Assembly: GCF_900105415.1 (NCBI RefSeq)
Contig: NZ_FNSM01000001.1
Location: forward strand, 5,791,501-5,855,500
Reading direction: 5' to 3'
DNA: 64,000 nucleotides
Source: Streptomyces sp. TLI_105
Lineage (GTDB): Bacteria; Actinomycetota; Actinomycetes; Streptomycetales; Streptomycetaceae
In this document: positions 1 through 8,271 of the stretch, in pieces
Layout of the letters: every line of letters begins with the position of its first letter
Numbering within the stretch: the first letter of the stretch is position 1
Made by a program: the position numbers and the translations under genes
The notes under the pieces: model-generated
Seen by the model: the letters and a program-made list of their open reading frames with translations, nothing else
Told to the model about the DNA's origin: nothing
Databases searched by the model: none

Positions 1-1
1 G

Positions 2-1000
2 TACAAGGCGTTCCTCGACCTGTACCTGTGCTCCGCGCAGGTGCTGAACCCCTCGAAGTCGACGTGCCCCTCCGGCGCGACCACGTACCTGGGTGAGTAC
101 CCGACCAAGGAACTGTCCCAGGAGGTCACGCACACCATCACGATCGCCGAGTACCAGGCGGGCGTCGACCCGGTGGACATCCTCTTCGGGAGCTGGATCA
201 GGTGCGCCCAGAAGATCGCCCCCGGCGGTGAGAACGGAACCTGGAGCGGCTGTGCCTGGGCGGCCGTGGACGTCGCGTCCCTGTTCGCGGGCAAGGCCCT
301 CCGGCCCATCGCGGACGCCGTGATGGCGGTGGACGCCGCCGCGCGGACGGGAATCGCCTTCGCGGACGCCTACAAGGCCCTGCGTGCTGTCGGCCTGAGC
401 GACGACGTCGTCTACCGCATCGGGGTCAAGGGACTCGACGGCTTCATAAAGACCTGTACCAAGGTCCGTGCGCCGCTGTCCGCCGCGCGGGCGGCGTCCG
501 CAGGCGCGGCGTCCGCGCAGGCGGCCTCTCCCGTCGACGGCTGCCCTGTGGGGCTCATCGCCTACAACAGCGAGGAGATGAGCCACCTGGCGTACAAGTT
601 CAGGACGGAGTCGGGATACTTCGGCGCCGACCACAATGTCGCCGTCGCGAAGGTGCCGGGGTGGAACGACCCCAAGACAGGTGACTTCGTGATCGGCAAC
701 AGTGGCTTCAACGGCCACTCGGAGATCATGATCCTGGAGAAGCTGAAGCAGAAGGGATTCGATCCCACCCAGATCACGGCCCTGTACACCGAGCGACAGC
801 CCTGCCCGGACTGCGCCTCCGCCCTGACGGGCGCCCTCAAGAAGGGCACGCCCGTCACCTGGTCCGTCCCGTACCACCCCGACTTCTGGCGCGAGGCGAG
901 GGACCTTCTCGCCGACTACGTCAAGCGGGCCGGCGGAGGGCGTATGGCGCGTTCCGCGGCGGACGCCGGCCCGGTCGAGGAAGGAGAAGCGCGTGAGTGA
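2..1000 (+). CDS. C-terminal part of a polymorphic-toxin-like protein with a deaminase-fold domain (5' end outside window)
   Basis: The reading frame is open to the left edge, so this is the 3' part of a longer gene. Counting from the codon at 41, the last ~120 residues carry a zinc-dependent deaminase signature: H226-S-E228 (HxE, metal ligand plus catalytic Glu) and P254-C255-P-D-C258 (PCxxC, two Cys ligands), preceded by beta-rich segments. A low-complexity Ala/Ser hinge at ~145-165 separates it from the upstream part. This arrangement is typical of C-terminal toxin domains of polymorphic toxin systems, which deaminate nucleic acids or nucleotides. The next gene overlaps it by 8 nt and is the obvious immunity candidate. 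A rare ATA codon occurs near 446. The exact deaminase subfamily and substrate cannot be read from sequence alone; the secretion or trafficking domain must lie upstream of the window. Confidence 0.72.
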   Translation, partial: YKAFLDLYLCSAQVLNPSKSTCPSGATTYLGEYPTKELSQEVTHTITIAEYQAGVDPVDILFGSWIRCAQKIAPGGENGTWSGCAWAAVDVASLFAGKALRPIADAVMAVDAAARTGIAFADAYKALRAVGLSDDVVYRIGVKGLDGFIKTCTKVRAPLSAARAASAGAASAQAASPVDGCPVGLIAYNSEEMSHLAYKFRTESGYFGADHNVAVAKVPGWNDPKTGDFVIGNSGFNGHSEIMILEKLKQKGFDPTQITALYTERQPCPDCASALTGALKKGTPVTWSVPYHPDFWREARDLLADYVKRAGGGRMARSAADAGPVEEGEARE

Positions 1001-1424
1001 TTCCGAGTTCGATCTGCCGCCCCATGCCCCGCCGGAGGTCGTCGCCGAGTGGAACGACCTGGCCGACAGGGTCTGCCGCGAGCTGGCCCGGGCCGGGCTT
1101 CCCGCCCGCAGGAGCGATCTCGACGGTGGTCCCTCGGGGCCGTCGGGTGCGGCCGGTGCGGAGGTTCACGTGGATCGCCTCGCCGAAGGCGGGGTGTTCG
1201 TGGACTGGCAGACGGACGCGGAGCTGCGGGCCACGGCCCTCGGCCTCTTCGCGGAGGGGATCGACTACGCGAATCCGCCTGCGGCGGTGCGGCACTACAA
1301 CAGCGTCCATAAGCTCATGCGGGACGCCCTGCTGGGAATCCTCGCCTCGGCCGGATTCCAGGTCGAGGAACCGGACCGGCACACGTACGGAAGCGCGGTG
1401 TACGTGAAGGGCCTCCGGCCTTGA
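993..1424 (+). CDS. Small soluble protein, candidate immunity protein of the upstream deaminase toxin
   Basis: 143-residue protein starting at GTG 993, with a strong ribosome site (GAGGAAGGAG, 976-985). The start lies 8 nt inside the end of the deaminase gene, so the two are translationally coupled. It has no signal peptide or membrane segment, so it should be cytosolic. It is acidic at the N-terminus, has a Gly/Pro/Ser loop around residues 46-55, and ends in a helix-rich half (H102-Y-N-S-V-H-K-L-M region). I do not recognise the family. The immunity role is inferred only from position, size and coupling to a toxin-like deaminase. A simple inverted repeat terminator follows ~40 nt after the stop, which closes the pair as a transcription unit. 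Confidence 0.6.
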   Translation: MSDSEFDLPPHAPPEVVAEWNDLADRVCRELARAGLPARRSDLDGGPSGPSGAAGAEVHVDRLAEGGVFVDWQTDAELRATALGLFAEGIDYANPPAAVRHYNSVHKLMRDALLGILASAGFQVEEPDRHTYGSAVYVKGLRP

Positions 1425-1461
1425 CGCACTGCTCGTCGGTCCCGACGGCTCGATGAAACGG

Positions 1462-1490
1462 AACCCCGCCGGGCGCTGCCCGGCGGGGTT
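1462..1490. terminator. Rho-independent-like hairpin between convergent genes
   Basis: A perfect 13-bp stem (AACCCCGCCGGGC with its complement) with a 3-nt loop lies between the convergent immunity gene and the DUF4259 gene. It is likely a bidirectional terminator; there is no long U tract, as is common in Streptomyces. Confidence 0.8.
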
Positions 1491-1496
1491 CTCGGG

Positions 1497-1901
1497 TCAG
1501 GCCCCGGCGAGGACGGTCCGGAGCCGGACGATGCCCGCCTTCCACTCCTCGCCGTCCGACTCCTCCCAGAGTTCCAGGAGTTCGGACGGCTCGGTGAGGA
1601 CCCGGTCCAGGGCCTCGACGGCCGCCGGACGCAACTCCGCCGGGAGTTCGGGCAGGGACTTCTTCGGGGCGTACGAGGTGGTGACCGGGTCGCCGCCCGG
1701 GCACTGGGCCGCGACCAGGGCCGCCGACGCGATGGCCTCCACCGCCAGGTCCGAGTCGAGGTACTCCTCACCCGTCCCGGTGACCTCGCGGAAGGCCGCG
1801 AGCAGCACCTCGGCCCGCTTCTCCTCCGGGGCTTCGTCCACCCGGTACGAGAAGTCGGCGGCGGTGTCGTTGTCGAAGGGGCCTATGTCCCACGTACCCA
1901 T
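1497..1901 (-). CDS. DUF4259 family protein
   Basis: 134-residue soluble protein beginning M-G-T-W-D-I-G-P-F-D-N-D-T-A-A-D-F, the hallmark N-terminus of DUF4259 proteins, which usually run 120-150 residues. The function of the family is unknown. Members are common as scattered single genes in actinobacteria, sometimes near toxin/immunity loci. The start at 1901 has a GGAGAG site about 11 nt upstream. The gene converges on the toxin/immunity pair and ends at the shared terminator. Because DUF4259 proteins sometimes occur in immunity-rich regions, a link to the toxin locus is possible but not shown. Confidence 0.85.
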   Translation of the reverse strand: MGTWDIGPFDNDTAADFSYRVDEAPEEKRAEVLLAAFREVTGTGEEYLDSDLAVEAIASAALVAAQCPGGDPVTTSYAPKKSLPELPAELRPAAVEALDRVLTEPSELLELWEESDGEEWKAGIVRLRTVLAGA

Positions 1902-1972
1902 GGCGCGTGCTCGCTCTCCGGAGTCGTTCAGGTCTCCGAGATCGTGGCAGGCGCCACTGACAACGGGGCCGC

Positions 1973-2554
1973 TCAGTCGTCGACGCCCAGGTCGACGCGC
2001 ATGGCTCCCTTCATCGCCCCGACGTAGGGCCAGACCTCCTCATGGAGCCGAGGCCCCATCGCCGCCAGTTCCTCCGTGTACGTCGAGGGGTCGGCCGCGT
2101 ACTCCCTGATCTGTCCGTACGCGCCGTTCAGACGTCTCTTGGCCTCGCGGGACGCACGGGCCACCGCCTCCGGGACGACCATCTGGGACTCGGCGTAGCT
2201 GTCCCGGTAGGCCAGCCGGGCCGCCTCCAGTTTCTCCAGCGACACGACGGGGTCCTCGCCGCGGCTGAGTGCGTGGAGATGGTTGGTCATGGACGTCACG
2301 TACTGCCGCGCGGCAGTGTTCAGCGTGATGTAGCAGGCGCGCCGGCGTTCCAGGCTCTCGCGCTGCGTCTGCCGCTCCAGTTCCGCCCGGAGCTGTTCCT
2401 CGGCGTGGGCGCGTTCCTCGCGCCGCTGTTCCGCGGCGGCCTGGAGCTCCATGCGCTTCGTGCGGTCGGCGCGGTTCTGCGTCAGCAGCGCGGCCCCCAG
2501 CGTCCCGGCCACGCCCACCACCGCGATCAGCAATGCCGTCAGACTTCCGCCCAT
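1973..2554 (-). CDS. Single-pass membrane protein with cytoplasmic coiled coil
   Basis: 193 residues from the ATG at 2554, chosen because a CAGGGGGG ribosome site lies just upstream; a longer frame to 2599 lacks one. One transmembrane helix spans about residues 4-24 (GSLTALLIAVVGVAGTLGAALL). It is followed at once by a charged Arg/Glu/Gln coiled coil (about 28-75) and a helical C-terminal domain to residue 193. Such proteins are frequent in Streptomyces and have no assigned function. No enzymatic motif is visible. It stands alone between the DUF4259 gene and the MarR gene, all on the minus strand, with about 70 nt to each side. Confidence 0.7.
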   Translation of the reverse strand: MGGSLTALLIAVVGVAGTLGAALLTQNRADRTKRMELQAAAEQRREERAHAEEQLRAELERQTQRESLERRRACYITLNTAARQYVTSMTNHLHALSRGEDPVVSLEKLEAARLAYRDSYAESQMVVPEAVARASREAKRRLNGAYGQIREYAADPSTYTEELAAMGPRLHEEVWPYVGAMKGAMRVDLGVDD

Positions 2555-2609
2555 GTCGCCCCCCTGCGTGCGGTTCGGTCTCCGCGACGATGCTGTCACA
2601 GCGCCGGTG

Positions 2610-3032
2610 TCAGGACCGGCGGTCTTCGAGGTTCTCGATCATGCGCTCCAGGACGCGGACGGCGATCCCGTACTCCTCCGGCGAGATGCCCTCGACCGAC
2701 CGGGTGCGGAACGCGGCCACCCGTGTGCCGACCTCGGCCAGCCGGTGGGTGCCGTCGAGGGTCAGAGCGAGCCGTCCCGGGGCTGGGCGGGACACCCAGC
2801 CGCCGGCGACCGTGGTGTCGATGGCGGCGGTCAGGGCGGGGGCGTCGGCATTGGCCGAGAGGACCGACAGGACCTCGGTGTCGGTCGTTCCGTCGCCGTC
2901 CTTGACGACGTTGAGCACCTGCCAGGCGAGGCGGGTGAGGCCGAACTCCCCGAGCGTGCCGTCCATGACACGCGTGAGGGCTTCGTCGGTGCGGTTGAGC
3001 AGAAAGCCGATGGGCTTGGGCTTGCGCTCCAT
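2610..3032 (-). CDS. MarR-family transcriptional regulator
   Basis: 140 residues, the usual size for MarR. The N-terminal helix (IGFLLNRTDEALTRVMDGTLGEFGLTRLAWQVLNVV) leads into a winged helix (about 55-100: sequential HTH followed by GGWVSRPAPGRLALTLDGTHRL wing) and a C-terminal dimerisation helix (SPEEYGIAVRVLERMIENLEDR). This fits MarR repressors that sense small ligands. It is divergent from the acyl-CoA dehydrogenase at 3325. Two copies of a 13-bp dyad lie in the shared intergenic region (3218-3230 and 3251-3263), plausible binding sites for this protein. GGGGAG ribosome site upstream of the ATG at 3032. Confidence 0.85.
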   Translation of the reverse strand: MERKPKPIGFLLNRTDEALTRVMDGTLGEFGLTRLAWQVLNVVKDGDGTTDTEVLSVLSANADAPALTAAIDTTVAGGWVSRPAPGRLALTLDGTHRLAEVGTRVAAFRTRSVEGISPEEYGIAVRVLERMIENLEDRRS

Positions 3033-3217
3033 GCGGGACTCCCCGGTGGTGATGGCTGCGGTCGGTGGTGGGACGGTTCCGGCGCCAGTATCGACGTCCA
3101 GTCCTGCGTCCGCGGCCAGTCGTCGAAACCGTGCCGGCCGACCTCGGGGAACTCGCGGCGCAGCCCGGCGACATCCACGTCGAGACCGGTTGGAGAAGTG
3201 GCTGCTCAGTACATTCT

Positions 3218-3263
3218 CTGCGTTGCGCAGGTAACTCTACACGCTTTTCCCTGTGCTGCGCAG
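3218..3263. promoter_or_regulatory. Two copies of a 13-bp dyad, candidate MarR operators
   Basis: CTGCGTTGCGCAG (3218-3230) is a perfect inverted repeat, CTGCG-TTG-CGCAG. CTGTGCTGCGCAG (3251-3263) repeats it with one arm mismatch, 33 bp away (about three helical turns). They lie between the divergent MarR gene and the acyl-CoA dehydrogenase. Assignment to the MarR protein is inferred from adjacency. Confidence 0.6.
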
Positions 3264-3282
3264 ATGTTTTCTCCCCTGATTC

Positions 3283-3297
3283 CTGACCTTCCGTCAG
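3283..3297. promoter_or_regulatory. CTGAC-N5-GTCAG dyad upstream of the acyl-CoA dehydrogenase
   Basis: CTGACCTTCCGTCAG is a perfect 5-bp-arm inverted repeat. The same arms with the same spacing recur at 13065-13079 ahead of the MaoC gene. It overlaps the expected -35 region of the fadE-like promoter. The regulator is unknown. Confidence 0.6.
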
Positions 3298-3299
3298 AA

Positions 3300-3313
3300 T
3301 GGAACGTGTTCTA
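3300..3313. promoter_or_regulatory. KstR-type operator
   Basis: TGGAACGTGTTCTA fits the published TNNAACNNGTTNNA consensus of KstR, the TetR-family repressor of sterol catabolism in actinobacteria. It lies directly in the spacer of the proposed promoter whose -10 box TAGTCT (3312-3317) overlaps its right edge, the expected place for a repressor. The transcript would then begin at or near the ATG at 3325, which lacks a Shine-Dalgarno sequence, so leaderless translation is likely. Confidence 0.7.
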
Positions 3314-3324
3314 GTCTGCCGCGC

Positions 3325-5538
3325 ATGGGCATCAGCATGGGCATCGCCATCACGCACGAACAGCGGGAGCTCGCCCGATCCGTCCGGGGCTGGCTCACCC
3401 GCGCCGTACCCCCCGAAGAAGTCCGCAAGCACCTGGACGTCCCCGACACCGCCACCGGACGGCCCTCGTACTGGGACGCCGCCGCCGAGCAGGGGCTCCT
3501 CGGGCCGCACCTCCCCGAGGAATACGGCGGCGGGGGCGGCGACCTCGGAGACCTCGCCGTCGTCGTGGAGGAAGCGGCCCGGGCCTTACTTCCCGGGCCC
3601 TACCTGCCCTCCGTGCTCGCCGCCGAACTCCTCCACCGGTGCGGGCAGCACGCATCCGCGGGCACGCTCGCGCGTGGAGAGCGGATCGGGGCCGTCGCCC
3701 TCGGCGGCACCGGCACCCTCACCGCCGTCCGCACCGCGAGCGGATACCTCCTCGACGGCACCGCGCCCCCCGTCCTCGGCGGCCCCCAGGCCGACCTCGT
3801 GCTCCTCCGGGCCGCCACCGCCGACGGCTCCGTCTGGCTCGCCGCCGACACCGAGGGCCTCGCCGTCCGGCCCCACGAGAGCGCCGACCCCACCCGCCCC
3901 ACCGCCGAGATCACCGCCCGCGCCGCCCACGTGCCCGCCGCGCGCGAGCTGACCCTCGACGCGCACCCCGACGGGGCCGCGAGCGACGTCACCACCCTCG
4001 TCCACGACCTCGCCGCCGTCCTCTTCGCCGCCGACGCCTGCGGCACCGCCGCCCGCGCCGTCGAGACCGCCGCCGAACACGCCCGCACCCGCGAGCAGTT
4101 CGGCCGGCCCATCGGACAGTTCCAGGGCGTCAAACACCTCTGCGCCGACATGCTCGTCCGGCTCGAACAGGCCCGCGCCCTCACCTGGGACGCCGCCCGC
4201 GCCGGCCAGGACAGCCAGGAGGGAGCCCGCTCCCTCACCGCCGCGCTCGCCGCCGCCACCGCCCTCGACACCGCGTACACCTGCGCCAAGGACTGCATCC
4301 AGATCCTCGGCGGCACCGGCTTCACCTGGGAGCACGACGCCCACCTGGTGCTGCGCCGCGCCCTCGTCGCCCGCCAGCTCCTCGGCACCGGCGACCACCA
4401 CCGGCTCGCCGCCCTCCGGCACGCCGCCGCCGGCGTCCGGCGCGGCCTCCGCCTCGACCTGCCGTCCGAGGTCGACGCGTACCGGCGCGAGGCCCGCGAA
4501 GCCATCGCCCCCGCCGTCGGGCTCGACCCGGCCGCCGCCCGGCGCGCCCTCGCCCCCACCGGCTACGCGGCCCCGCACCTCCCGGAGCCGTACGGGCTCG
4601 GCGCGGGCCCCCTCCAGCAGCTCGCCGTGCAGCGGGAGCTCGACGAGGCCGGGATCACCGTCGCCGGACTCGGCATCGCCACCTGGGTCGTCCCCTCGCT
4701 CCTCGCCCACGGCACCCCCGAGCAGCAGGCCGAGCACCTCGGCCCGACCCTGCGCGGCGAACGCCTCTGGTGCCAGCTCTTCTCCGAGCCCGGCGCCGGC
4801 TCCGACCTCGCCTCCCTCCGCACCCGCGCCGAACGCACGGAGGACGGACGCTGGCGGATCAACGGCCAGAAGGTGTGGACGAGCGCCGCCCAGTGGGCCC
4901 ACCACGGCATCCTGCTCGCCCGCACCGACCCCACCGCCCCCAAGCACCAGGGGCTCACCTACTTCCTCGTCGACATGCGGAACACCCCCGGGATCGACGT
5001 CCGGCCGCTCAAGGAGATCACCGGGGACTCCCTCTTCAACGAGGTCTGGTTCGACGACGCGATCCTCCCCGCCGACGCCGTCGTCGGCGAGGTGGACGAC
5101 GGCTGGCGGGTCGCCCGCAACACCCTCGGCAACGAGCGCGTCCACATGGCCGACCAGGTCGCCTTCGACACCGGCCTCGAAGCGCTCATCGCCCGGGCGG
5201 ACCGGGTCGACAGCTCCGTACGCGTACGGATCGGGGCCCTGCTCGCCGAGGCGCACGCGCTCGCGTGCATCGGCCTGCGCACCACCCTGCTCCAGGTGTC
5301 CGGACTCGAACCCGGCGCGGGCGCCAGCGTCCGCAAACTCGTCCAGACCCTCCACCAGCAGAAACTCGCCGAACTCACCCTCGAACTCCTCGGCCCCGAA
5401 GGCGCCGTGCGCGAGGGCCCCGGCGAACGGGCCGTCCACGGCCTGCTCATGTCCCGCTGCCTCACCATCGCGGGCGGCACCACCCAGGTACAGCTCAATG
5501 TCGTCGCCGAGCGCCTGCTCGGCCTGCCGAGGGACTGA
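3325..5538 (+). CDS. Fused two-domain acyl-CoA dehydrogenase (FadE34-like)
   Basis: 737 residues, about twice a normal acyl-CoA dehydrogenase: two tandem ACAD halves. The first (about 1-360) ends with [16 protein letters not shown] and [13 protein letters not shown]. The second (about 375-735) has the clear FAD/acyl-CoA signature [16 protein letters not shown], followed by [15 protein letters not shown] and NERVHMAD. Such fusions match mycobacterial FadE34, which oxidises steroid side-chain CoA thioesters. The first half is degenerate in its middle domain, so probably only one half is catalytic. Residue 88 is a TTA leucine codon (3586-3588), rare in Streptomyces and decoded by the bldA tRNA. 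A thiolase-like gene follows 11 nt downstream, so the two are an operon. ATG 3337 is an alternative start. Confidence 0.85.
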   Translation: MGISMGIAITHEQRELARSVRGWLTRAVPPEEVRKHLDVPDTATGRPSYWDAAAEQGLLGPHLPEEYGGGGGDLGDLAVVVEEAARALLPGPYLPSVLAAELLHRCGQHASAGTLARGERIGAVALGGTGTLTAVRTASGYLLDGTAPPVLGGPQADLVLLRAATADGSVWLAADTEGLAVRPHESADPTRPTAEITARAAHVPAARELTLDAHPDGAASDVTTLVHDLAAVLFAADACGTAARAVETAAEHARTREQFGRPIGQFQGVKHLCADMLVRLEQARALTWDAARAGQDSQEGARSLTAALAAATALDTAYTCAKDCIQILGGTGFTWEHDAHLVLRRALVARQLLGTGDHHRLAALRHAAAGVRRGLRLDLPSEVDAYRREAREAIAPAVGLDPAAARRALAPTGYAAPHLPEPYGLGAGPLQQLAVQRELDEAGITVAGLGIATWVVPSLLAHGTPEQQAEHLGPTLRGERLWCQLFSEPGAGSDLASLRTRAERTEDGRWRINGQKVWTSAAQWAHHGILLARTDPTAPKHQGLTYFLVDMRNTPGIDVRPLKEITGDSLFNEVWFDDAILPADAVVGEVDDGWRVARNTLGNERVHMADQVAFDTGLEALIARADRVDSSVRVRIGALLAEAHALACIGLRTTLLQVSGLEPGAGASVRKLVQTLHQQKLAELTLELLGPEGAVREGPGERAVHGLLMSRCLTIAGGTTQVQLNVVAERLLGLPRD

Positions 5539-5549
5539 GGAGACTCGCG

Positions 5550-6746
5550 ATGACCACCAAGGCGTACGTCGTCGGCGTCGGAATGACGAAGTTCGAGAAG
5601 CCGGAGACCCGGGACTGGCAGTACTGGGACATGGCCAAGGAGGCCGGCACCGCCGCCCTCGCCGACGCGGGCGTCCCCTACGCGCGCGTGGAGCAGGCCG
5701 CCGTCGGCTACTGCTTCCAGCCCTCCACCGCCGGCCAGCGCGCCGTGTACGAGCTCGGGCTCACCGGCATCCCCGTCTACAACCTCAACAACAACTGCGC
5801 GACCGGCTCCACCGCCCTCATGACCGCCCGGCAGTTCGTCGAGGGCGGCATCGCCGACTGCGTCCTCGCCCTCGGCTTCGAGAAGATGAGCAGGGGCTCG
5901 CTGGGTGGCGGGTCGGGCGCCGGTGACTTCAGTACGTCCCCCGTCGCCCGGCACTACGGCATCATGGCCGCCGCCCACGGCTTCGAGACGTCCCCGCCCA
6001 CCGCCCAGATCTTCGGCAACGCCGCCCGGGAGCACATGGAGCGGTACGGGACGACCGAGGTGCAGCTCGCGGCCGTCGGCGCCAAGAACCACCAGCACTC
6101 GGCGAACAACCCCAACGCCCAGTTCCAGGACGTCCACACGGTCGACGAGATCCTCGCCGCGAGGACCGTCCACCGGCCCCTCACCAAGCTCCAGTGCTCG
6201 CCCACCTCCGACGGCGCGGCCGCCGCCGTCGTCGTGTCGGAACGTTTCGTCGCGGAACACGGCCTCCAGGACCGGGCCGTGGAGATCGCCGGCCAGGCGA
6301 TGACCACCGACACCGAGGACTCCTTCGCCTCCGGCTCCTGCATCGACGCGGTCGGCCGCCCCATGTCCCGGGCCGCCGCCCGCCTCGCGTACGAGCGCTC
6401 GGGCCTCGGCATCGAGGACGTGGACGTCGTCGAACTCCACGACTGCTTCTCCGTCAACGAGCTGCTGACGTACGAGGCGCTCGGCATGTGCGAGGAGGGC
6501 GCCTCCGGCAAACTCGTCGAGTCCGGCGCCACCACGTACGGCGGGCGCTGGGTCGTGAACCCCTCCGGCGGCCTCATCTCCAAGGGCCACCCGCTCGGCG
6601 CCACCGGCCTCGCCCAGGCCGCCGAACTGGTCTGGCAGCTGCGCGGCGAGGCGGGAGCCCGGCAGGTGGCGGGGGCACGGGTCGGACTCGCCCACAACAT
6701 CGGCCTGGGCGGGGCGGCGGTGGTGACGCTGCTGCGGAAGGCGTAG
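5550..6746 (+). CDS. SCPx-type thiolase / lipid-transfer protein (Ltp-like)
   Basis: 398 residues. Thiolase fold with the nucleophile Cys83 in [11 protein letters not shown], the HDCFSVNE motif near 300 and the C-terminal [14 protein letters not shown]. The second active-site cysteine of classical thiolases is absent from this region, as in SCPx thiolases and the steroid aldolases Ltp1/Ltp2. In sterol degraders these enzymes release acetyl- or propionyl-CoA from the side chain. Start ATG 5550 has GAGGAG 7 nt upstream. It follows the FadE34-like gene by 11 nt and so shares its KstR-type promoter. Whether it acts as thiolase or as retro-aldolase (which needs a DUF35 partner, not seen here) is open. 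Confidence 0.85.
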   Translation: MTTKAYVVGVGMTKFEKPETRDWQYWDMAKEAGTAALADAGVPYARVEQAAVGYCFQPSTAGQRAVYELGLTGIPVYNLNNNCATGSTALMTARQFVEGGIADCVLALGFEKMSRGSLGGGSGAGDFSTSPVARHYGIMAAAHGFETSPPTAQIFGNAAREHMERYGTTEVQLAAVGAKNHQHSANNPNAQFQDVHTVDEILAARTVHRPLTKLQCSPTSDGAAAAVVVSERFVAEHGLQDRAVEIAGQAMTTDTEDSFASGSCIDAVGRPMSRAAARLAYERSGLGIEDVDVVELHDCFSVNELLTYEALGMCEEGASGKLVESGATTYGGRWVVNPSGGLISKGHPLGATGLAQAAELVWQLRGEAGARQVAGARVGLAHNIGLGGAAVVTLLRKA

Positions 6747-6821
6747 GACCTCGTCCCCTGCGCGGGACGTAGGACTTCTTTCCCATGTACGGGGTGCAAG
6801 CGGTCTGCGACCATCACACTC

Positions 6822-8261
6822 ATGTCGCAGACCGACTCCGCCACCACGACCGCGTCCTCCGCCGCCCGACGCTCCCCCCGCCCCTGGACGGTCGTCCTGA
6901 CCGCGTGCGCGGGGCAGTTCCTCGTCGTCCTCGACGTCTCCGTCGTGAACGTCGCACTGCCGTCGATGCGCGCCGACCTCGGGCTCTCGGCGGCCGGTCT
7001 GCAGTGGGTGATCAGCGCGTACGCCATCGCCTTCGCCGGGTTCATGCTGCTCGGCGGGCGGGCCGCCGACCTCTACGGGCGCAAGGCGATGTTCCTGCTC
7101 GGGCTCGGGCTCTTCACCGCCGCCTCGGTCGTCGGCGGCCTCGCCCAGGAGGGCTGGCAGCTCGTCGCGGGCCGGGCGGCCCAGGGCCTCGGCGCGGCCC
7201 TCCTCTCCCCGGCCACGCTGACCCTGGTCACCGGCGCCGTCCCGGCCGGCCCCGCCAGGACCCGGGCGATCGCCACCTGGACGGCGGTGGGTGCGGCCGG
7301 CGGTGCGGCGGGCGGCTTCGTCGGCGGGCTCCTCGTCGACCTGCTCTCCTGGCGCTGGGTCCTCCTGGTCAACGTCCCCGTGGGCGTCGTCGTCCTGGCG
7401 GGCGCGGTGCTCCTGCTCCGCGAGAGCCGCACCGGCGCCGGCCGCCGCCTCGACCTGCCGGGCGCCGTCCTCGTCACCGCGGGCCTCGCCACCCTCGCGT
7501 ACGGCATCGTCCAGACCGAGGCGGCCGGCTGGACCGACCCGGCGACCCTGCTGACGCTCCTCGGCGGCCTCGGGCTCCTCGCGGTCTTCGTGACCGTCGA
7601 GGCCCGCACGGCGGCCCCGCTGATGCCACTGAAGCTCTTCCGCACGCGGGCGGTGTCGGCGGCCAACGTGGGGATCCTGCTGTGCGGTTCGAGCTCCTTC
7701 GGCATGTGGTTCTTCATGACGACGTACGCGCAGAGCGTCCTCGGCCACACCCCGCTCCAGGCCGGCCTCGCGCTCGTCCCCAGCTCCCTCAGCGTCGTCG
7801 TGGGCTCGAAGCTGGCCCCGCGCCTGATGCCGGCGGTCGGCGCCCGGAACCTCGCGGTGGTCGGCGCGCTCGTCGGGGCCGTCGGCTTCGCCTGGCAGTC
7901 GACGATGACCGCGGACGGCAGCTTCCTGACGACGATCCTCGGCCCCGGGATCCTGATGATGGGCGGCATCGGCCTGGCGACCACCCCGCTGGCCACCCTC
8001 GCCACCTCCAGCGCCGCCCCGGGCGACGCGGGCCTCGTCTCCGGCCTCGTCAACACCTCCCGCACGATGGGCGGCGCCCTCGGCATCGCGGCCCTGACCA
8101 CGCTCGCGACCGCCGTCACGGGCCCGACCGCGACCCCCGCCGGCCTCACCGCCGGCTATGCGGCGGCCTTCCGCGTCTCGACGGCCGTCCTCGTCGGCGC
8201 GGCCGCACTGATGTTCTTCTGGCTCCCGAATCCGTCCAGGCCCGTGGTGGTCCGTGGGTGA
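6822..8261 (+). CDS. MFS multidrug transporter, DHA2 (EmrB/QacA) family
   Basis: 479 residues with about 14 predicted membrane helices. Motif A-like GGRAADLYGRKAMFLLG lies between helices 2 and 3, and LDVSVVNVALPSMRADL in helix 1 is typical of DHA2 drug:proton antiporters. The N-terminus is a Ser/Thr/Ala-rich cytoplasmic tail (MSQTDSATTTASSAARRSPRPW). The ATG at 6822 has no clear ribosome site. It lies 75 nt after the thiolase gene, which has a small GC hairpin downstream (about 6753-6770), so it is probably a separate unit. No regulator is adjacent. Substrate unknown. Confidence 0.9.
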   Translation: MSQTDSATTTASSAARRSPRPWTVVLTACAGQFLVVLDVSVVNVALPSMRADLGLSAAGLQWVISAYAIAFAGFMLLGGRAADLYGRKAMFLLGLGLFTAASVVGGLAQEGWQLVAGRAAQGLGAALLSPATLTLVTGAVPAGPARTRAIATWTAVGAAGGAAGGFVGGLLVDLLSWRWVLLVNVPVGVVVLAGAVLLLRESRTGAGRRLDLPGAVLVTAGLATLAYGIVQTEAAGWTDPATLLTLLGGLGLLAVFVTVEARTAAPLMPLKLFRTRAVSAANVGILLCGSSSFGMWFFMTTYAQSVLGHTPLQAGLALVPSSLSVVVGSKLAPRLMPAVGARNLAVVGALVGAVGFAWQSTMTADGSFLTTILGPGILMMGGIGLATTPLATLATSSAAPGDAGLVSGLVNTSRTMGGALGIAALTTLATAVTGPTATPAGLTAGYAAAFRVSTAVLVGAAALMFFWLPNPSRPVVVRG

Positions 8262-8271
8262 CAATGCCCGC

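Noticed and set aside
2831..3178. Minus-strand frame starting MDVAGLRREFPEVGRHGFDDWP
   Set aside because: The first 30 residues look protein-like, but it overlaps the MarR gene out of frame and no family is recognised. It could be a gene scrap.
3586..5439. Long minus-strand frames through the acyl-CoA dehydrogenase gene (617 and 319 residues)
   Set aside because: Low-complexity Gly/Val/Ala shadows of a high-GC gene; no domain, and the plus-strand protein is clear.
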